From NCBI GenBank assembly GCA_913009285.1, contig CAJVYE010000032.1, positions 1-8,650 of the forward strand: a stretch of 8,650 nucleotides of DNA, written 5' to 3'. Of the stretch, positions 6,695-8,650 are shown piece after piece (position 1 is the stretch's first letter; every line of letters begins with the position of its first letter). The notes under the pieces are model-generated. The model was not told where the DNA came from. It saw only the letters and a list, made by a program, of their open reading frames with translations, and did not search any database. A program made the position numbers and the translations under genes. The DNA is from an uncultured Nitrospirota bacterium (lineage in GTDB: Bacteria; Nitrospinota; Nitrospinia; SZUA-224).

Positions 6695-6799
6695 CATTTA
6701 TTTTATATTTAATTAAATTTAAACAAATTATATTATCATTAAGGTATAAGTCTTTGTGAAAAGAAGGGCTATTAGCCTTTGGCCTTTAAATTTTTCTCC

Positions 6800-6828
6800 T
6801 TGACACCACTCTTTTATTATGTTTAAAT
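6800..6828 (+). promoter_or_regulatory. Possible promoter for the Lcl_C lipoprotein gene
   Basis: A perfect TTGACA (6800-6805) is followed, 17 bp later, by TTAAAT (6823-6828), which matches only four of six -10 positions; an 18-bp spacing gives TAAATT with the same score. Transcription would begin near 6836, about 100 nt before the gene. The position fits, but the -10 is weak and AT-rich background makes such matches common. Confidence 0.35.
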
Positions 6829-6936
6829 TTATATCATTCAGTCACTGCGAATTTCCCTTTTCCCTTCCTCTGAGTGGCATGAACAAACTTGTTTGTCCGT
6901 GGGTTTATAGTGAGGGAGTATTTTCAAAGAAAGATA

Positions 6937-7731
6937 ATGAAAAAAATATTCTCACCGTCACACATAGGATTTTTATTTCTTTTAACTGCCATGATGTTGA
7001 TCCTCGTGAGCTGTGGTGGCGGCGCTGGCGGTAACAATAATGACCCCGGGAAGCCGAATATAACCTTAGTGTCAATAGAAATCTCTCCGGCCATTTCATC
7101 TATTTCGTTAGGTGCGAATCAACAGTTTATGTCTACCGGTAAATATAGTGATAATTCTACTAAGGATTTGACAGATTCTGTTAATTGGGATTCATCTACA
7201 GGCGCAGCCACTATCAGCAACGAAAGAGGTAGTGAAGGCCTTGTTACTACTATGGCTGAGGGGACAACCACAATCACTGCTACTTTAGAGGGTATAAGTG
7301 GGACGACAGAGTTAGAGGTTGTGTTAACAGTCATTGACAAAATTCCCGGCATTAGCGGTGGCCCGTACGTTGATAATCACGATGGCACTGTAACGGACGA
7401 GACAACCGAACTCATGTGGCAACAGGAGGATGATGATATAACAAAGATATGGGCCGATGCAATTACTTTTTGTGACGATCTGGTACTTGGTTATAGTGAT
7501 TTTTCTGACTGGCGACTGCCGACAAAGAAGGAGCTTATAACAATTCTTGATTATGAAACGACTTCTCCAGCCATACACGATATCTTTCTTAACACGAACT
7601 CAGGGGACTACTGGTCGTCTAGTACATACGCGTACACACCAGGGTATGCGTGGTATGTCCAGTTCAGCAATGGCTGTGTCAATGGCGGGAATAAGGAGAA
7701 TGAAAGGTTTGTCCGGTGCGTTCGGAACTAA
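6937..7731 (+). CDS. Secreted lipoprotein with Big_2-like and Lcl_C (DUF1566) domains
   Basis: The product is 264 aa from the ATG at 6937. MKK and a hydrophobic segment end in the lipobox LVSC (23-26), so C26 is probably lipidated; a Gly/Asn-rich tether follows. Residues about 42-128 look like a bacterial Ig-like Big_2 domain (ITLVSIEISPAISSISLGAN, then a GTTTITATLEG strand). Residues about 147-263 are an Lcl_C domain: DGTVTDETTELMWQ, DWRLPTKKEL (191-200), YWSSST (225-230), WYVQFSNG and the closing RFVRCVRN. Lcl_C is named after the Legionella collagen-like adhesin, whose C-terminal region binds host glycans; the function in environmental bacteria is unknown. An upstream in-frame TTG (6889) would add 16 residues ahead of a complete signal peptide, so I reject it. 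The ribosome-binding site is weak (AAAGAAAG). The gene ends with a double stop, TAATAG. A role in surface binding is inference. Confidence 0.88.
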   Translation: MKKIFSPSHIGFLFLLTAMMLILVSCGGGAGGNNNDPGKPNITLVSIEISPAISSISLGANQQFMSTGKYSDNSTKDLTDSVNWDSSTGAATISNERGSEGLVTTMAEGTTTITATLEGISGTTELEVVLTVIDKIPGISGGPYVDNHDGTVTDETTELMWQQEDDDITKIWADAITFCDDLVLGYSDFSDWRLPTKKELITILDYETTSPAIHDIFLNTNSGDYWSSSTYAYTPGYAWYVQFSNGCVNGGNKENERFVRCVRN

Positions 7732-7792
7732 TAGTGATTTGATTATTTATGGAAATATGAATATTTATTCCACTGCAAAAACCCAGAAATTG

Positions 7793-7815
7793 GTAGCCGC
7801 AGGCTTTAGCCTGCG
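7793..7815 (+). repeat. REP-like hairpin, left copy
   Basis: A GTAG tetranucleotide (7793-7796) precedes a perfect 8-bp hairpin, CGCAGGCT (7798-7805) and AGCCTGCG (7808-7815), with a TT loop. A GTAG just 5' of a short GC-rich stem is the classic layout of REP units recognised by RAYT transposases. It faces the right copy at 7844-7866. Confidence 0.85.
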
Positions 7816-7843
7816 AACAATTTTGCTATAAATCAGCCTCTTA

Positions 7844-7866
7844 CGCAACCTAAAGGTTGCGGCTAC
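7844..7866 (-). repeat. REP-like hairpin, right copy (inverted)
   Basis: Read on the minus strand, GTAG (7866-7863) precedes the 8-bp perfect hairpin CGCAACCT (7844-7851)/AGGTTGCG (7854-7861) with a 2-nt loop. It has the same layout as the left copy (GTAGCCGCA... on both) but different stem bases. The middle of the stem has changed in compensating pairs (GGCT versus ACCT on the comparable arms), so base-pairing is maintained while sequence differs. Confidence 0.85.
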
Positions 7867-7906
7867 CCTGTTTTTGGGGTTTTTGCAGTGGAATAAATAT
7901 TCATTC

Positions 7907-7912
7907 AAGGAG
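7907..7912 (+). promoter_or_regulatory. Shine-Dalgarno of second Lcl_C gene
   Basis: AAGGAG lies 8 nt before the ATG at 7921 and fixes that start over the ATG directly after it. It begins only 2 nt beyond the right arm of the nested palindrome, so the repeat arm could sequester or expose the leader of this gene. Confidence 0.8.
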
Positions 7913-7920
7913 AAAGAGAG

Positions 7921-8373
7921 ATGATGAATATACGGCTCTTCTTTATGATGGCAACAGTATTGTTCTTTGCCGGTACTAATGCCGTGACCGGAAGCTTCAC
8001 CGACAATGGCGATGGTACTGTAACGGATAATAGGTTTGGACTTATATGGCAACAAGATGGAAGTCAAAATATGACTTGGGAGGATGCCAGTAGCTATTGC
8101 ACTGATCTGGAACTCCCCGCTGACGCTTGTGATACTGAGGGCTGGCGGCTTCCCAATATCAAGGAGCTGGCATTCTTAACCGATGAAAACCTACATTCTC
8201 CTGCTATAGACCCAATTTTTGAAACGGATTCATTGCACTACTGGTACTGGTCGGATACTACCGTGGTGTTTGGTGTCACAGACTCCATATGGGGCGTGAA
8301 CTTTAGCAACGGTGATATCAATGGCCAAGATATATCAGAGTCTGGCTCTGTACGGTGCGTTTGTAGTCCCTAA
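7921..8373 (+). CDS. Secreted single-domain Lcl_C (DUF1566) protein
   Basis: The 150-aa product has an N-terminal signal segment (MMNIRLFFMMATVLFFAGTNA, 1-21, possible cleavage after A21) and then one Lcl_C domain (about 26-148): DGTVTDNRFGLIWQQ (31-45), W53, GWRLPNIKEL (74-83), YWYWSD (107-112), WGVNFSNGD (124-132) and SVRCV (143-147). It has no lipobox and no Ig-like domain, so it probably lies free in the periplasm or outside the cell. It carries four cysteines after the signal (60, 70, 146, 148), more than its neighbour, and disulfides are possible. It is a paralogue of the lipoprotein encoded at 6937-7731, in the same orientation; both share DGTVTD, WRLP and the C-terminal RCV. The 189-nt gap between them holds the nested palindrome. 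No own promoter is evident upstream other than what the element may provide. Function unknown. Confidence 0.85.
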   Translation: MMNIRLFFMMATVLFFAGTNAVTGSFTDNGDGTVTDNRFGLIWQQDGSQNMTWEDASSYCTDLELPADACDTEGWRLPNIKELAFLTDENLHSPAIDPIFETDSLHYWYWSDTTVVFGVTDSIWGVNFSNGDINGQDISESGSVRCVCSP

Positions 8374-8461
8374 TAATCAAATCGAAAATCGACATTCAAA
8401 AAGAACTTAACGCCTTCGGCGGACTATTTAGCCGCTGACCCACGCAGATTAACACAGAACT

Positions 8462-8490
8462 TTATTCCACCTCTGGCGGAATAATCTTTT
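8462..8490 (+). terminator. Possible terminator hairpin or decayed repeat arm
   Basis: TTATTCC (8462-8468) pairs with GGAATAA (8478-8484), extended by an inner CC/GG after one mismatch, and is followed by TCTTTT. It could be an intrinsic terminator for the Lcl_C gene that ends 89 nt upstream, though the stem is AT-rich and the U tract short. TTTATTCCAC at 8461-8470 also equals ten bases of the 28-bp arm at 7757-7784, so it may be a related repeat remnant instead. Confidence 0.35.
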
Positions 8491-8506
8491 GTAACCGTTC
8501 ACGGTT
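8491..8506. repeat. GTAAC-type short hairpin, copy 1
   Basis: The motif GTAACCGTTCACGGTT has 6-bp perfect arms AACCGT (8493-8498) and ACGGTT (8501-8506) with a TC loop. It resembles the hairpin at 8605-8620: both are introduced by TGTAACC and have a loop built around TTC. Confidence 0.5.
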
Positions 8507-8604
8507 GGAAATTAGAAATTAGGTAATAGTTCAGCCACCTTTTCAAAATTATTACGACCTGTACAACCAAAAATCAGCTTAGAATACAGACACATGCTAT
8601 TTAT

Positions 8605-8620
8605 GTAACCCTTTCAGGGT
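8605..8620. repeat. GTAAC-type short hairpin, copy 2
   Basis: GTAACCCTTTCAGGGT has arms ACCCT (8608-8612) and AGGGT (8616-8620) with a TTC loop. Compared with 8491-8506, the flank TGTAACC is kept while stem bases differ in a pairing-preserving way. The stem is only 5 bp. Confidence 0.45.
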
Positions 8621-8650
8621 AATTCGTTTTTTGATTCTTTTTCCCAGGGT

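Larger units (their letters stand above)
6521..6936. other. AT-rich divergent intergenic control region
   Basis: These 416 bases separate the divergently transcribed pil operon and Lcl_C genes and contain no gene. Visible in them are a minus-strand promoter (6666-6694), a tandem 12-bp repeat (6593-6616), a plus-strand TTGACA (6800-6805), and a small hairpin GGCT-ATT-AGCC (7 bp if flanking G-T and A-T pairs count) around 6766-6779. A 6-bp inverted repeat ACAAAC/GTTTGT lies at 6883-6896. Low GC content (much of 6541-6750 is A/T runs) is typical of promoter-rich DNA. I see no riboswitch. Confidence 0.7.
7757..7904. mobile_element. 148-bp nested palindrome: REPIN/BIME-like or MITE-like element
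   Basis: The outer arms are a 28-bp perfect inverted repeat, 7757-7784 and 7877-7904 (ATGAATATTTATTCCACTGC... and its complement). Inside, a 10-bp inverted repeat GGTAGCCGCA/TGCGGCTACC (7792-7801, 7858-7867) encloses two REP-like hairpins. Together the REP pair forms a REPIN, and the whole 148 bp can fold into one long cruciform. It encodes no protein. It sits between two Lcl_C genes and ends 2 nt before the Shine-Dalgarno of the second. No obvious target-site duplication is seen. REPs with a 5' GTAG are moved or recognised by REP-associated tyrosine transposases (RAYT, Y1 family) in other bacteria; none is in this window. Alternatively it is a MITE of a classical IS that acquired REPs internally. 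Confidence 0.88.
8374..8650. other. Non-coding, hairpin-rich tail of the window
   Basis: No gene is visible in these 277 bases. They hold several short inverted repeats: 8411-8421 (CGCC/GGCG) overlapping a stem of about eight base pairs at 8417-8437, 8462-8484 (TTATTCC/GGAATAA), 8493-8506 (AACCGT/ACGGTT), and 8608-8620 (ACCCT/AGGGT). A 7-bp tandem repeat GAAATTA lies at 8508-8521. The density of small stems suggests a repeat-rich or decayed mobile region. Confidence 0.65.

Noticed and set aside
6883..6896. ACAAAC/GTTTGT inverted repeat as an operator
   Set aside because: Only 6-bp arms and a single copy; no link to a regulator can be shown.
6889..6936. TTG start extending the Lcl_C lipoprotein by 16 residues
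   Set aside because: It would place charged residues before a complete MKK...LVSC signal peptide; the ATG at 6937 is normal for a lipoprotein.
6530..6936. Cyclic-di-GMP (GEMM) or other riboswitch in the control region, sometimes found near pilus genes
   Set aside because: I could not find the conserved core or stem arrangement on either strand.
8391..8460. Remnant of a coding gene in the tail
   Set aside because: Frames are interrupted by stops and no recognisable peptide appears; the stretch is better described as hairpin-rich non-coding DNA.

Overview
The window is from a diderm (Gram-negative-type) bacterium with fairly AT-rich DNA. It carries a type IV pilus alignment/secretin operon on the minus strand, and secreted Lcl_C (DUF1566) proteins with REP-type repeats on the plus strand. 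That mix is familiar from environmental Desulfobacterota, Nitrospirota and similar uncultivated lineages, but the sequence alone does not fix the phylum. The first 134 bases are not genome: positions 77-134 are the 58-nt Illumina P5 universal adapter with one mismatch, and 1-76 look like read-through noise. Real DNA starts at about 135, so this is a contig end.

Positions 232-6520, all minus strand and read right to left, form one compact operon: a small Xre-type HTH regulator, pilM, pilN, pilO, pilP, pilQ, then aroB. Genes overlap by 4 nt or lie 0-4 nt apart from the regulator to pilQ. PilM (cytoplasmic actin-like), PilN and PilO (inner-membrane bitopic), PilP (periplasmic linker) and PilQ (outer-membrane secretin) together form the trans-envelope alignment complex of the pilus machine. 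No pilin, motor ATPase, PilC or PilD gene is in view. aroB (3-dehydroquinate synthase) follows pilQ, an arrangement known from Proteobacteria, but without the usual aroK. The 86-nt pilQ-aroB gap is almost entirely a 7-bp-period repeat array that folds into a 17-bp perfect hairpin and leaves aroB without a recognisable ribosome-binding site. Two details of the pilus proteins stand out: PilQ has a lipobox-like cysteine while PilP has no cysteine at all, and PilP carries about 90 extra residues.

Positions 6521-6936 are an AT-rich divergent control region. It holds a strong sigma70-like promoter facing the pil operon, a perfect 12-bp tandem repeat between that promoter and the regulator gene, and a weaker promoter facing the plus-strand genes.

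Positions 6937-8373 carry two secreted Lcl_C-domain proteins, a 264-aa lipoprotein with a Big_2-like domain and a 150-aa single-domain protein. Between them lies a 148-bp nested palindrome (7757-7904): 28-bp perfect outer inverted repeats around two inverted REP hairpins, each with a 5' GTAG. This REPIN/BIME-like or MITE-like element is the most striking non-coding structure here. The last 277 bases have no gene but several short hairpins, two of them similar GTAAC-type stems with different stem sequences, and a hairpin sharing 10 bases with the terminal repeat of the 148-bp element. I found no complete undescribed multi-gene system; the notable signals are the repeats, the pilus lipid-anchor arrangement and the HTH gene at the head of the pil operon.
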